NCBI GenBank assembly: GCA_026260175.1
Contig: JAKCWW010002454.1
Location: 24,396 to 46,829, forward strand
Origin: Reticulitermes lucifugus
Taxonomy: Eukaryota > Arthropoda > Insecta > Blattodea > Rhinotermitidae
DNA length: 22,434 bases
Direction of reading: 5' to 3'
Below the pieces are notes generated by a model. It searched no databases and was not told where the DNA came from. It worked only from the letters and a program-made list of their open reading frames with translations. Made by a program: the position numbers and the translations under genes. This document shows positions 8,632-17,940 of the stretch, piece after piece (the stretch's first letter is position 1; every line of letters starts with the position of its first letter).

Positions 8632-8920
8632 TTTAAAGTTAAAGGTAAAATTCTCCATAGAACAGGCTATGAAGGCCCAGAAGGGGAGTAGAGGTATAGC
8701 TCTACTCTTTCTTTAACCCTAGTACTAGATGGGGTGGGTGGTCAAATCCACGCCCCGGCCGCTTTACCCCCGGGAAGGAGACCCGGTACTCATTGTATAG
8801 GAGGCTGGGTGGGCCCCAGGGCCGGTCTGGACAGCTGCAAAAAATTTCGTCCCCATCGGGATTCGATTCCCGGACCGTGCCGTAGCGAATCGCTATACCG
8901 ACTGAGCTATCCCGGCCCAC
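8632..8920 (-). mobile_element. SINE-B, full length, copy 1
   Basis: A tRNA-derived SINE on the minus strand. The head starts at about 8919 with GGGCCGGGATAGCTCAGTCG; the A box TAGCTCAGTCGG is at 8909-8898 and the B box GAATCGAATCC at 8869-8859. The body contains CAATGAGTACCGGGT and a GGGGTAAAGCGGCCGGGG segment, then CTCTACTCCCCT. The 3' end is near AATTTTACCTTTAA. The 72-codon minus-strand frame (8702-8920) is a translation of this SINE, not a gene. No target duplication was found. Confidence 0.9.
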
Positions 8921-9387
8921 GACGAAACAGAATGTCTCGTGTCGCTAGCTTCTCTCAGAACAAGATCTGGAAACACACAGATGCTCGACCACACTAATTC
9001 TGTCCTTGAACACTTCCTCGATCCTGAGAAATGAACAATTTCAAGATTTCGCATCAAGGTCACTGACTCCGGTAGGAAGTCGCGGACTTAAAGGCCTCGT
9101 TAACTTTCGCGAATTTGTCTACCATTCCCTTTCCTCTTTGTCATTTTTCCACGAAGTTAGTATCTTAATTATACCTTCAAACTATAGCCTACGTCGTCCT
9201 GTATCCTTCATGCAGCCACGTCGCACATCCTTCATCCTGTGTAACAAACATAAACTGGAGCGCACCCTGTAAATAGCCGTCTTCAATCCACTCAGGATGC
9301 ACTGACCATCCTACTGCCTCCTACCATGAGTCTGGAAGGAACAAACCTGCCCACATACACCACATTCTAATTCCACACACTTCAAAC
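8921..9387. other. No gene supported
   Basis: A plus-strand frame of 88 codons (9006-9272) shows no recognisable motif. It probably lies in old repeat sequence between SINE-B and a foldback arm. Confidence 0.4.
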
Positions 9388-9450
9388 CTGAAGATGGAGG
9401 CATGATGCCCCTACGAAATGTCGGCAACACAGCCCACTACACGCGGTGCA
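9388..9450 (+). mobile_element. Foldback arm with hammerhead-like core
   Basis: CTGAAGA (9388-9394), a T, a self-complementary segment with GGCA (9399-9402) and TGCC (9406-9409), then GAAATGTC (9415-9422). The core order and 16-nt spacing match the copies at 7016 and 1770 (minus). The upstream arm is missing and no stem I can be drawn. Confidence 0.55.
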
Positions 9451-9509
9451 ACAAACCCCCAAAATATAATATATTTTAATATTAACGTTCTCATTATTAC
9501 GAGCCATGT

Positions 9510-9600
9510 GATCTGACGTTTCTCGGTGGTGATGGTCCAAACCGTGGTCTTCTGTATAGTCCTATGGACGTTTCGGAGGAACCTACTGCCTCATTCCTCC
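9510..9600 (-). mobile_element. Foldback arm, opposite orientation
   Basis: The plus strand reads GTGGTCTTCTGTATAGTCC, then GGACGTTTCGGAGGAACC and TACTGCCTC. On the minus strand this is GAGGC, CCTCCGAAACGTCC, an outer arm of the same family with stem II GAGG/CCTC. The CTGAAGA part has mutated. A right-arm-like CATCGTCACATCCAAGAAG occurs at about 9841-9860, so the original element may span 9510-9870. Confidence 0.55.
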
Positions 9601-9936
9601 ATAATACAGAGGTAATATGCTCCTCTAAAACAATGGTAATCCCTACAAGAGCAGACGGCATCATAATTAATCAGATCACAAATTTAATCCTCACAGCCAT
9701 GCTAACTTCTAACCTCACGCAGGCCTGATAACATTCTTACGATGGTGAAATATATACAGGAAAAGCTTCTAATAGCAAAAAATGATTATTTAAACACCCA
9801 CGTCTTATTTATATTACTGAAAAGCCACTAACGATGAGGCATCGTCACATCCAAGAAGAACGGAATCCATGGCGGAACACGTCAACGCCTCCCCTACAAG
9901 GATATTTTCGAATATCAAATAAGTTAACTCCAGATT
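9601..9936. other. No gene seen
   Basis: AT-rich. Contains the possible distal foldback arm at 9841-9860 and nothing else recognisable. Confidence 0.4.
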
Positions 9937-10205
9937 ACGGAATATCGTAGTCGGTATAGCGACTCGCTACGGGCTGGACGGTCCGGGGATCGAATCCCGT
10001 TGGAGGCGAGATTTTCCGTGCCGTCCTGACCGGCCCAAAGGCCCACCCAGCTTCCTGTAAAATGGGTTCGGGAGATCTTGCTCCGGGGGTAAGGCGGCCG
10101 AGAATTGTTGCTGACCACCAACCCCCTCTAGCGCCGAGGTTGCGAATGGGTAGGACCTATACCTTCAACTCCCCTCTGTGTCTGCATAGACATATTATAG
10201 GGTGA
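9937..10205 (+). mobile_element. SINE-B, full length, copy 2
   Basis: The tRNA-like head has a decayed A box (around ATCGTAGTCGGTATAGCG) and a good B box, GGATCGAATCC (9987-9997). The body has GACCGGCCCAAAGGCCCACC, TAAAATGGGTTCGGG, GGGGGTAAGGCGGCCG and a TCAACTCCCCTC segment. The 3' end is diverged near CATAGACATATTATAG. Confidence 0.85.
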
Positions 10206-10643
10206 CCTAAAAGGGTTAGAACTTCTAAGCAAGACACCACGTCAGGAACACGGGAATTGTTAATTTACTATATGTCGGTATGTACTTTACCTACCTTATC
10301 GGCTGCAAGGAATGAGTTATTTATGTGAAAGTGGATCAACTCCCAGCAGGTGGCTGCAGAGAGGCACCAAGTGAATGACATGTCACTGTCAATAATGCCA
10401 CATAGCAGGAATCTCGCTGAAGCGTGCCAGGGATGTACAATATGACCGAAAATCGTTTCACGACACAAATTCCAGAACACATGAGAGAAGCTTCCCCCCA
10501 CCTGATACAAGTGTGATGTTTGCTGTCGCACTGAATGTAGCAGTAACATTACAGCTCGTAATTGATAGCCATCCGGTTATAATTTCGCTCAGGGCATGGA
10601 TATATGCGCATAACTTTATTATTTGTCCGTACGTAGACAGAAG
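10206..10643. other. Unrecognised segment with a 93-codon minus-strand frame
   Basis: The minus strand is open at 10268-10549. The frame is rich in W, C and H and matches nothing I know. A GATAAG/GTAGGT donor-like site occurs near its end (10295/10294). One such match in this much sequence is expected by chance. Confidence 0.3.
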
Positions 10644-10911
10644 GAGCCGGGATAGCATAGTCAGTATAGCGACTAGCTACGGGATGGGCCGTCCGGGCTT
10701 CGAATTCCGGCGGGGACAGATTTTTCTCTCCCCCGAAACGTCTAGACGAGCTCTCGGAAACGCCCAGCCCCCTATCCAATGGATACCGGGCTTCTTGCAG
10801 GGGCGTAAAGCGACGAGATTAAGAATGGGTGGAGCTATACCTCTACTCCCCCCTACGTACCTTCATGACGTGGACAGGGACAACTTAATGCTTTCTTGTT
10901 TGCCTTTAACA
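10644..10911 (+). mobile_element. SINE-B, full length, copy 3
   Basis: The head is GAGCCGGGATAGCATAGTCA, with a decayed A box and a B-box-like GCTTCGAATTCC near 10698. The body contains CCGAAACGTCTAGACGAG, CCAATGGATACCGGGC, GGGGCGTAAAGCG, CCTCTACTCCCCCC and CCTTCATGACGTGGACAGGG. The 3' end is near TTGCCTTTAAC. A 141-codon plus-strand open frame (10513-10938) runs through it and is a SINE artefact. Confidence 0.9.
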
Positions 10912-11016
10912 AAGACCTTCAGGTTGACGTGTCTGTGACGACTGCCCTTGTACAGATCTTGTGCAAGTAATATTTACGATCCCACGGCCATGACAATGAA
11001 TATTACTGCCTTTTGA

Positions 11017-11137
11017 GATGTGACGTCGTGTAATTTGGTTGACGTATCCCGACGTTCCAGAAACCTGCCGCCTACATCATCAGTGTTGATGAAGGAATTC
11101 ATCGGTGACATTTTCCCGGAAGACGACCATCTTCCTT
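11017..11137. mobile_element. Foldback relic
   Basis: The left arm has GAGATGTGACGTCGTGTAAT, then CGACGTTCC and GCCTACATCATCAG. The right arm has GTTGATGAAGG, CATCGGTGACATTTTC and CGGAAGACGACC. Arm order matches the family at 6918-7085, but the GAAAC core is no longer intact. Confidence 0.5.
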
Positions 11138-11595
11138 GTCCGTCTCTCTTTGAGTAATCCCTTAGATGGACAGAAGTGTGTAACCCTAACAGACAGTGGG
11201 TTCAAAAACGGGTACAGTAGTACACCCCTCCTTTCATAAAAATTAATTCAACCTTTAATCTGTCACGATCCACAAAGCTTTGACAGGGTATAAAGGGACG
11301 AAGAGAAATATGTAAAGAGGAGGATTAAACTTTCCGGTGATAAATAAAAGAAGAAAAGGCATTACCTGTGACAGGGAGCAGGGTGCTGATGAGGAGCGGA
11401 TGATTTTTTGCCTGATAATCCGTCCGTGCGTCCTGTATGAGCCTTTGTATATGCGGACAGTGTCAGTGTTGTCTGAGTCATCGGTACGCTGCTCTGCGTG
11501 CAGAACAGGTGTAAATCCTGACTACGACAATGAACAGCATGAGCCGCTGCGTCTTGTAGAACTATGTACCAGTCAAGAGATGGAAAATGGAAGTG
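11138..11595. other. No supported gene; one 95-codon plus-strand frame
   Basis: The frame at 11337-11624 has no recognisable motif and runs into the purine-rich tract at 11596. No splice or promoter evidence was found. Confidence 0.35.
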
Positions 11596-11815
11596 GAACT
11601 AACAAGAAATTACAAGCAAAATGAGCACAAATGAATAAAAAATGAGAAACGTAGAGAAATAGATAAAGAAAAAAGCAACAAAGATAAACAAAGAAGAAAA
11701 GAATTCTAGGTAAAGAAAGGATAAAAAAAATAAGGAACAAAAGTAAGGAAAGAACAAACTGAATAATGATAATGGAAGAAATAAAAGAGGATTATAGTAA
11801 AGGAACAAAAAAAAA
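11596..11815 (+). repeat. A-rich purine tract
   Basis: About 220 bp in which the plus strand is overwhelmingly A and G (GAAAGAA, AAAGGATAAA and AACAAA motifs) with no fixed unit. The minus-strand frame at 11599-11808 (Phe/Leu/Ser only) is an artefact of this composition. Confidence 0.7.
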
Positions 11816-12615
11816 CACTTTATTCTTAGATCAAATGCGCCTTGTTTGAAATGCGTTGTTTAGCCGAAAAGCGAGCAAAAAAAAAAATGAAAGGAAAACC
11901 GGAAGGGGGGTTTAACCGTCTGCACTGCAGTAATGTAAATCTTCCCAAAATTGCATTAAGAGTTCGCTAATGTCACCACAACATGGGGATTACAGTAAGT
12001 GTTAATTACCCCCTCACAGCCACAGACCTTGCATACTCCCTCCCAATCGCGCGCGCATGCGCACACAGACACACATCAAACATGAGAACAACCAGACGGT
12101 TAATAAACGCGTGCAAACCCATCTTTCTAACAATAATTCTGTAATATATTCTCGTATGATAATGAAACATTTAACACACACTCTGGTTAGCAAACCCCGC
12201 AAGTTTAATACACCTAATTCGAAAGCCAGTCATTGAACACGATCCTGAGCCAGTTATATCCAATTCAGCCTCCCTTAAAAAAACAGTTTATGTTAACATC
12301 TCACCTACATGTCAGTCTTATAAGCGGTTTTTAGAAGCGTTCACAAAGTCGCGAAAAGCGCCTATTATCTTCGTCATGTCCGTCTGTCCAACCTCATGTA
12401 TCAGCGAGGCTCCCACTGGACTGATTTCCGTAAAATTTGATATTAAGGGTCTTTTATGAGAATCTGTCGAGAAACACCAAATTTGTTTAAAACCGGACAT
12501 TCTGAAGCAGCTTGAAGCTAAGCACACCTTCATCTAGTGCCGAGACAGAGAATGCGCCGCGGTTCAATTTTATGACAGGGTGCTTAATAAAGCACTTCAC
12601 ATTTCTCTAATAACT
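11816..12615. other. No gene seen; contains a Z-DNA-type tract
   Basis: AT-rich on both sides of the alternating tract at 12048-12067. Short minus-strand frames at 12014-12202 and 12318-12533 show no motif. The second contains a GTCCGTCTGTCC-like stretch typical of old transposon DNA, but I cannot assign it. Confidence 0.4.
12048..12067. repeat. 20-bp alternating pyrimidine-purine tract
   Basis: CGCGCGCGCATGCGCACACA alternates strictly and contains the palindrome GCGCATGCGC at 12053-12062. Such sequence can adopt Z-DNA under supercoiling (established). Any role here is unknown. Confidence 0.7.
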
Positions 12616-12720
12616 AACAAACTAATTCCATGGAGTAGAGTTCCCGCATGTTATGGAAGCCAATGTTTCGTTACTGCATTCACAAGCGCCCGGTACCTGA
12701 CCCTATCCTAGTCCAAGTCC
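12616..12720 (-). pseudogene. Non-LTR retrotransposon ORF2 3' end, fragment 6
   Basis: The minus strand has RYRALVNAVT (intact relatives: RWRALVNTVM), then the 3' terminal ACTCTACTCCATGGAATT, followed by an AACT-like tail (12600-12626 on plus). Upstream coding sequence is lost at 12720, where an unrelated repeat begins. Confidence 0.7.
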
Positions 12721-12726
12721 GAAGCC

Positions 12727-13245
12727 TTGTGAAATATTTCGTAATACCGTAAGATTTTACAGTGAGATTTGTTAGCACCTCGCCCAACCCCCAAGCTGGA
12801 GGACCACCCCTTGTCGGCTGTCCGCAACTGCTTATTCAATATATTCGCAGCTACCCTCCATATCTGGAGGCCGTTCCTCCATCCGCAACCTGAGGACGCG
12901 CCATGCCGTGTTGCGAGATAAGCACCTTTCACTATTTTCTTTCCAATGGCCCAACAGCTCCTACTGGGTCAGGGCCTCCTCATTATCGAAGCTTCACGAT
13001 CACACTTTAGACACACCACATTCGGTAGGACTGCCCTGGACGAATGATCAGCGCGATGCAGAGACCTCTACCTGACAACACACAACACTCACATGAGACA
13101 GACATCCATGACACCGAACCCACAATCCCAGCAAGCGAACGGCCGCAGACCCACGCCTTGGACGGCGCGGCCACTGGGATCGGCACCTTTCACTAATATT
13201 ATTAGTTATTCCAAGAAGGGACTTAGGCCACTTTTGTCACCAGAC
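12727..13245 (-). repeat. Older dispersed repeat, interrupted by SINE-C
   Basis: The minus-strand sequence on both sides of SINE-C appears to be one repeat. It includes AGTGAAAGGTGC at the junction and a GACAAGGGGTGGTCCTCCAG segment. From memory I associate this with repeats in cockroach or termite transcripts; only one copy is in this window, so the call is tentative. The 74-codon minus-strand frame at 12708-12932 falls in it. The right-hand boundary is uncertain. Confidence 0.35.
12935..13182 (-). mobile_element. SINE-C, full length, with 13-bp target duplication
   Basis: A tRNA-derived SINE on the minus strand. The 5' end is at 13182; the head includes CAGTGGCCGCGCCGTCC, and the decayed B box is GTGGGTTCGG. 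The body includes GGTAGAGGTCTCTGC and GCTGATCATTCGTCC. The 3' end has an A-rich tail (CCATTGGAAAGAAAA). GCACCTTTCACTA flanks it exactly at 12922-12934 and 13183-13195. An A-rich tail at one end plus a direct duplication is the signature of target-primed reverse transcription. The intact duplication suggests a relatively recent insertion. Confidence 0.92.
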
Positions 13246-13633
13246 TGACGTACTTGGTCACTAACTCCTACTTGCAAACAAAGTGAACGTAAGAAAGCAA
13301 CAGAGCAGAAACAGGAACACAGCCTGCTATACAGGATATCCGCTCTGACTGCTCCTCACTCTTTCTGTTATTCCTCATAACTACAGTACATTTTATGTTT
13401 TCTTTGCAGAAGGACAATGATCTGGGAGATATTCAAAGTTCCCATATACAATGCATAGTGTAACAACGACATATTTGACATCACAGTAGAGCTGCGTATT
13501 GTCAAGGTTAAATTCTTTTGTTCTGTTCCTTAATGATTGGGTCTTTTTACGTGCAATAGCGGTCGGATGTGGTAAGCATTGCCTGCGAAATAAATGGTTT
13601 CCTAATTTAGCCTCTTGCAGTCATACACACGAC
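13246..13633. other. No gene seen
   Basis: AT-rich sequence without notable open frames or recognised repeats. Confidence 0.5.
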
Positions 13634-13764
13634 CAGGGGTGAACAAATTTTAAAAAAAAATCTAGGAGCCACTTCAAGATTCAAGTCACCAGAAGTGTAA
13701 CAAAGAAAAAGAGTTATACTGAGGGCCTAAAAATATTAGGCGCCCCGGGATTTGTGTACACCTG
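13634..13764. mobile_element. hAT-like MITE, copy 2
   Basis: The left end CAGGGGTGAACAAATTT and right end GATTTGTGTACACCTG form decayed terminal inverted repeats matching the copy at 7395. The interior carries AATATTAGGCGCCCCGGG, the inverse of the GGCGCCTAATATT of copy 1. No clear 8-bp duplication remains. No coding sequence. Confidence 0.55.
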
Positions 13765-13904
13765 TACATGGAAATATTCATACCTTACCTAATGGATAAA
13801 TAATCTTATTTTAAAATGGGAAAAAACGGGAAATTTGGCGAGCACAAGGATGGTCGTCACTTAACGAACAAAATGTACAGACTTACAGCTAAGACGCTAG
13901 GACT

Positions 13905-14160
13905 GCCCCAGAAATTCAAAACGTTTCCCACTTTTTATAAAAACCGTCAGGTTAATTACAGTGTTCACAACAGCTTGCAGCTGGACACTATCCTGAGACA
14001 GACAAGTCCAAACCACATCATCTCATTCTATATCCTTAAGATCCAATTTAATCTTATCCTCCCATCAAACTGTAAGTTTCCTGAGCAAACTTTCTACACA
14101 TTTCTGATGACTTAACCGCATGCTGTAAGCAGAGGTCATCTCATTCTACCCAAAATGATT
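13905..14160 (-). pseudogene. Non-LTR retrotransposon ORF2 C-terminus, fragment 7
   Basis: The minus strand shows a degraded DGRIRLNWIL-like segment (equivalent to WEDNIKIDL, with frameshift) and LQAVVNTVINL. The 3' terminal CTCCATGG motif is lost. It is one of the most decayed copies. The plus-strand frame at 13816-14115 is antisense to it. Confidence 0.65.
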
Positions 14161-14888
14161 TACTTTTCAATACTTTCATACTTTTCTGTGTGAACCTTAT
14201 TTAATAAATGGAAACGTAGTCCCACATGAAAGACAGAATGCTGCGAAACAGGCTTCGTCCATAATACAATTTATATTAAAATTATATATCGCAGTACGAA
14301 GAAATCGAAAATTCGCAATAATTCTCGACAGGTCATATCATTCAAGAACTTCAAACATTGTTATATTCATTGCAATAATTCGTTTGTTCTTAAGGCGTTT
14401 TCATAGTAGGCTATGTTCACAAATGTAATGGAGGTCATGTTGTCTGTGTGTCAGATTAGACACTTAAAATGAATAATGCAGGAAATGCAGATAATATTAG
14501 ACTGGAGGTCTGTAGACGGACGGTTGTATCTTGTGCAAGTTTTCTTGTCTCTGGTTGGTGAGAAATCTGGACTGTATTTTGACACTAAGGATAACACTAA
14601 TAACCATCAGTGAAGATAGAAACGCAGCCGAGAAAAGAAGTCAGCAGTGTTATAATCAAAATTAACGCGTTTTTCCGTGGCCTATTACTGCTATATTACA
14701 TGCCTGTGAGAACCGAGGGAAAGAGAGAGAATCTGAGACATTACAGCCGTATCCCGAGAGGGGATTCGACCTCGCTGAGGTCTTCCGACAATGAAGAGCA
14801 CATTGGTTACTAGATGGAGACACTGAATTGGCGCCATCAATTTTACGTGTATACGTGCAGTAGCCTATACGTAGATACACATAGGTTC
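14161..14888. other. No supported gene
   Basis: AT-rich up to about 14600. Overlapping short frames on both strands at 14610-14880 have no recognisable motif. GGTCGAATCCCC on the minus strand near 14763-14774 resembles a B box, but no A box lies at the right distance. Confidence 0.4.
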
Positions 14889-14912
14889 TATTTATTTATT
14901 TATTTATTTATT
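14889..14912 (+). repeat. (TTTA)6 microsatellite
   Basis: Six copies of TTTA just upstream of an open stretch leading into the minisatellite. Such tracts often mark retroelement ends, but I cannot identify one here. Confidence 0.8.
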
Positions 14913-15090
14913 CAAATGGCGAGTGTGTTGACAGTCATTCATCCTTTCGACTTCTCGCCTTCCAGTACCTTTGGCGGACACACATATGTTAGCATATGCA
15001 CTTTTGTGATATGTTGTATGTCATGTTACGACAATCCACCAAAAAATGTTGAAAATAAGCCTAAAACATGTAACCAGTCTCGTGAAAAAT

Positions 15091-15359
15091 TTAGTGTCAT
15101 GCCACGTAATATTAGTGTCATGCCACGTAATATTAGTGTCATGCCACGAAATATTAGTGTCATGCCACGTAATATTAGTCATGCCACGAAATATTAGTTA
15201 TGTCACGTAATATTAGTGTCATACCACGAACTATTAGTGTCGTGTCACGTAATATTAGTGTCGTGTCACGTAATATTAGTGTCATGCCACGTAATGTTAG
15301 TGTCATTCCACGTAATATTAGTGTCATGACACGTAATATTAGTGTATATGTCACAGATG
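15091..15359 (+). repeat. 21-bp minisatellite, about 12.5 units, reading as a heptapeptide repeat
   Basis: Units start at 15091, 15112, 15133, 15154, 15175, 15194, 15213, 15234, 15255, 15276, 15297 and 15318, with a partial thirteenth at 15339. The unit is TTAGTGTCATGCCACGTAA plus two bases, and translates as ISVMPRN. The fifth and sixth units are 19 bp, each lacking 2 bp, so the reading frame changes once. The heptad is read in one frame of an open stretch at 14814-15197 and continues in another at 15200-15547. A 21-bp period keeps any frame open automatically, so this alone does not show that it is coding. The non-repeat part (14814-15090) contains a hydrophobic CTFVICCMSC stretch but no known domain. 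Confidence 0.9.
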
Positions 15360-16452
15360 TTGTTATGTCTTGCCATATACTTCTGTTTCTTCTGTCAGTT
15401 CTTTCTTCGCTTCACTTTAATGGTGGCCTAGGTGCATTGCACAGATATTTAATTCTTCACACGCTACCGGCCTCGGTGCAATGTACGGTTTTGAATGCTT
15501 TTATGAATACTATAAATTTAAAACCTCTCTGTCCAGGCAGTAGTTAGAATTTAAACTTCAGTATCATTGCAGAGTTAACACCGTGTCAAGCTCTCTGTCG
15601 GCATCAGAAGTATCTCTTTATTCTTCACCTTAATCAGAATTTCCAAAGTAACAACCTGCACCAATTTTTTCCCCACAAATAAATACTTCGAATATCCAGG
15701 CTGGAATTTTTTTTAGTTTTGTTTATTTCTTTCAGTAAAGTCAGTAGTTTTAAATAGGCTACGACTTGTCAGTCATAATTTCTGCTTTATTAAACATTAT
15801 TGTAGTACTTCTTTCGTCCCAGCAGTCTCTGTGTTTGATGCATGGCCTTAAAAATATATCACTCTACAAAATTTAATAAAACATTTGAAACTTCTACTAC
15901 ATTTTCATCGTGTTTGTGTATATTTATCCTGTATTTGATCCAGCTTCATTTTTATCGCAGAAGAGATGTTTGGAATGGGATTTAAAACCATATTTCACCC
16001 AAATTAAACTCCTGGATTTTTAATCAACCATAAACATTCCTCTCGAAGCAAAATAACGCGCAGACCAACAGAACAAACGCATAGCGTACTGCGAAATCAT
16101 AAAAAAAGACCGGGAATATGAAAATAACGTGATTAAAATTCCATTTAGAGTGGAGAGCAAAGCCTTCTGGCTTTTTCACAATGCGCAGTGTCTTCTGACT
16201 TGCATACCCAGAAAGCAATCTGCTCAAAATGCGTTAAGTGAACCCCTTACAGAAGTAATAATAAAATCCTGCTGGAGGAAGGCGACTGTCTAAGCTTTTT
16301 GGAATCAAAGTCTTAAAGGAAAATTGAGAGGAATATGGATTGTAGCTTAGGGAATAATTTATAAAATGAATTAATACAACGTGAGCTCATGCTAAAGTTG
16401 GTATTCTCACACCAATAACAAATGTTAATAACAATGATAAAAGAAGTGGTGA
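15360..16452. other. No gene seen
   Basis: AT-rich. A 67-codon minus-strand frame at 16024-16227 has a hydrophobic C-terminal half but no family I know. No repeat match was found within the window. Confidence 0.45.
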
Positions 16453-16734
16453 TTCTTACATACAATAAAAAGAAGAAAGGCTAACTAGATTGGTCACAAC
16501 TTGCGTAGAAACTGCCTTCTAAAACACGTGATTGAAGGAAAGATAGAAGGAAGGATAGAAATGACGGGAAGACGTGGAAGAAGACGTAAGCAGTTACTAG
16601 ATGACCTTAAGGAAAAGAGAAGTTACTGGAAATTGAAAGAGGAAGCACTAGATCACACCCTGTGGAGAGCTCGCTTTGGAAGAGGCTACGGACCTGTCGT
16701 AAGACAGATTACAGAATGCGTGAATGAAGAATGA
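16453..16734 (+). pseudogene. C-terminal tail of a second non-LTR retrotransposon family
   Basis: Plus-strand translation: FLHTIKRRKAN, a TAG stop where W is expected, IGHN, LRRNCLLKHVIEGKIEG, TGRRGRRRKQLLDDLKEK, then RFGRGYGPVVRQ and a natural-looking stop at 16732-16734. From recalled insect LINE proteins this is the very C-terminus downstream of the RT domain (the usual motif is NWIGH followed by LRRNCLL). It is not the same family as the eight WEDNIKIDL copies. Only this tail is present: the catalytic RT and endonuclease regions are absent, consistent with 5' truncation. Except for the W-to-stop change it is open for 77 codons, so it is less decayed than its neighbours. Confidence 0.85.
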
Positions 16735-17657
16735 TAAGTATGAACAATTTCAATTAAGTCAATTCAAGGATTTAATTAATCCTTTACTAGCCACGGATAA
16801 TCATACATGTCGCCTGCTTCTAACGTTAAAGATTTCAGCATTTCAACCAGGACAAAATATTTGTCATATTAAATTGGTTTTCTGAATGAACAACGATACT
16901 TTTCCGGATCGTCGTTAGTTGAAATTACTTCCTAAAGTGTATGTGGTGTTCTCTGTGAGGTAAGACTAACAGTATATGTTACTATGATTTTTCCCCTGTT
17001 ATGCTAATAACGTGCTTATTCAAGAGCCTGATGATCTAGTACAAAGTCACAGCCAGTTATATCTTAAACTCTACAGCCAATTAGTTTGCTGAAATTAACA
17101 AGTAACTTGATAAAAAAAATATCAGTACATTTATAGACTGAATAAACCACATAAGCATACAAAGCAGAAGGACAATTACTGCAGGAAACATTACACTCTT
17201 AATGCTCCAAACAGCGACAAAAATGGAAACTGTATCAAGAAATTAACTGCAGCATTTAATTCAAAAGAATACAAAATCACAATGAGAAATAAAGAACCTT
17301 AAAAAAGAGAAGGATTTTTTCTCTTGATGGTAAACACATAAAGTTTTAAACACACATTTTGTGATACCACACCTTAAATTCACCATAAAATTATATATAC
17401 GTCGCACAGTTATTGCTCACATTGGTACAGGAAGTATTGTGCCGCGACATAAGGTGCCATAAAATTTGGATAAGTGCACCCAAATACTGCACCCTACATA
17501 AACTGAAAGAAAACTTAATGAAATATGACACAACACTAACAGATAAAGTAAAGCAAACGTGACACCTAAACCACCTGCAAACATTTCCGCTGTTTCTGTC
17601 TTTCATTGGAATACTCTCGAAAATTTTTAAACGTTTCTCTATTCTTCACAAGAAACA
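16735..17657. other. No gene seen
   Basis: AT-rich. A 71-codon minus-strand frame at 17391-17606 shows no motif. It may include undetectable 3' or upstream LINE remnants. Confidence 0.5.
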
Positions 17658-17940
17658 AGAATAAGAGGAACAAGAAGTGCATACAAAATTTTGATTGGAA
17701 AATCTAACGGGAAGAGAAAACTTTGAAGACATAAACGCAGATAGGACACATATTAATATGGATCTGAAACAAGTACGAGGACGAGGACTTAAGTCATTTG
17801 GCCCAGAATAAGGCCCAGAGTCTGAATTTTGTAAAGACGGTAATGTATCTTTGGGCTTCGCAGAAAGGCGGGAATCATTTGTTCTTGACTGAATAACTAC
17901 TGGTTTTTGACATAGGAATGTACTGCATATATTTAAGTAG
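17658..17940 (+). pseudogene. Non-LTR retrotransposon ORF2 C-terminus, fragment 8 (only plus-strand copy)
   Basis: In-order plus-strand matches, with frame changes: RSAYKILIGKSNGKR (from 17673), two stops where G and W are expected, MDLKQVR, HLAQNKAQSLNFVKTVMYL, and a GGNHLFLTE segment. This is the same family as the seven minus-strand copies: it aligns to their KPLGRPRR, WEDNIKIDL, AQDRDRW and NTVMNF blocks. The terminal CTCCATGG motif is not recognisable. Stops and frameshifts show that it is dead. Confidence 0.8.

Noticed and set aside
8845-8920. Functional tRNA gene on the minus strand
   Set aside because: A and B boxes are good, but no complete cloverleaf with acceptor stem is present and the sequence continues into the SINE-B body.
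10268-10549. Minus-strand frame ending near a GATAAG/GTAGGT donor-like site, as an exon
   Set aside because: A single donor-like match is expected by chance; the translation is unrecognised and no convincing acceptor or partner exon was found.
10727-10750. Hammerhead-like core at the CCGAAACGTC in SINE-B
   Set aside because: No CTGAAGA or equivalent lies upstream at a suitable distance and no stem II can be drawn.
10513-10938. 141-codon plus-strand open frame
   Set aside because: Most of it lies within SINE-B copy 3; the reading is an artefact of the repeat.
11599-11808. Minus-strand hydrophobic Phe/Leu/Ser-rich protein
   Set aside because: Produced by the A-rich purine tract on the other strand; composition alone explains it.
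15091-15359. CRISPR array
   Set aside because: Units are directly adjacent with no spacers; this is a tandem minisatellite in a eukaryotic context.
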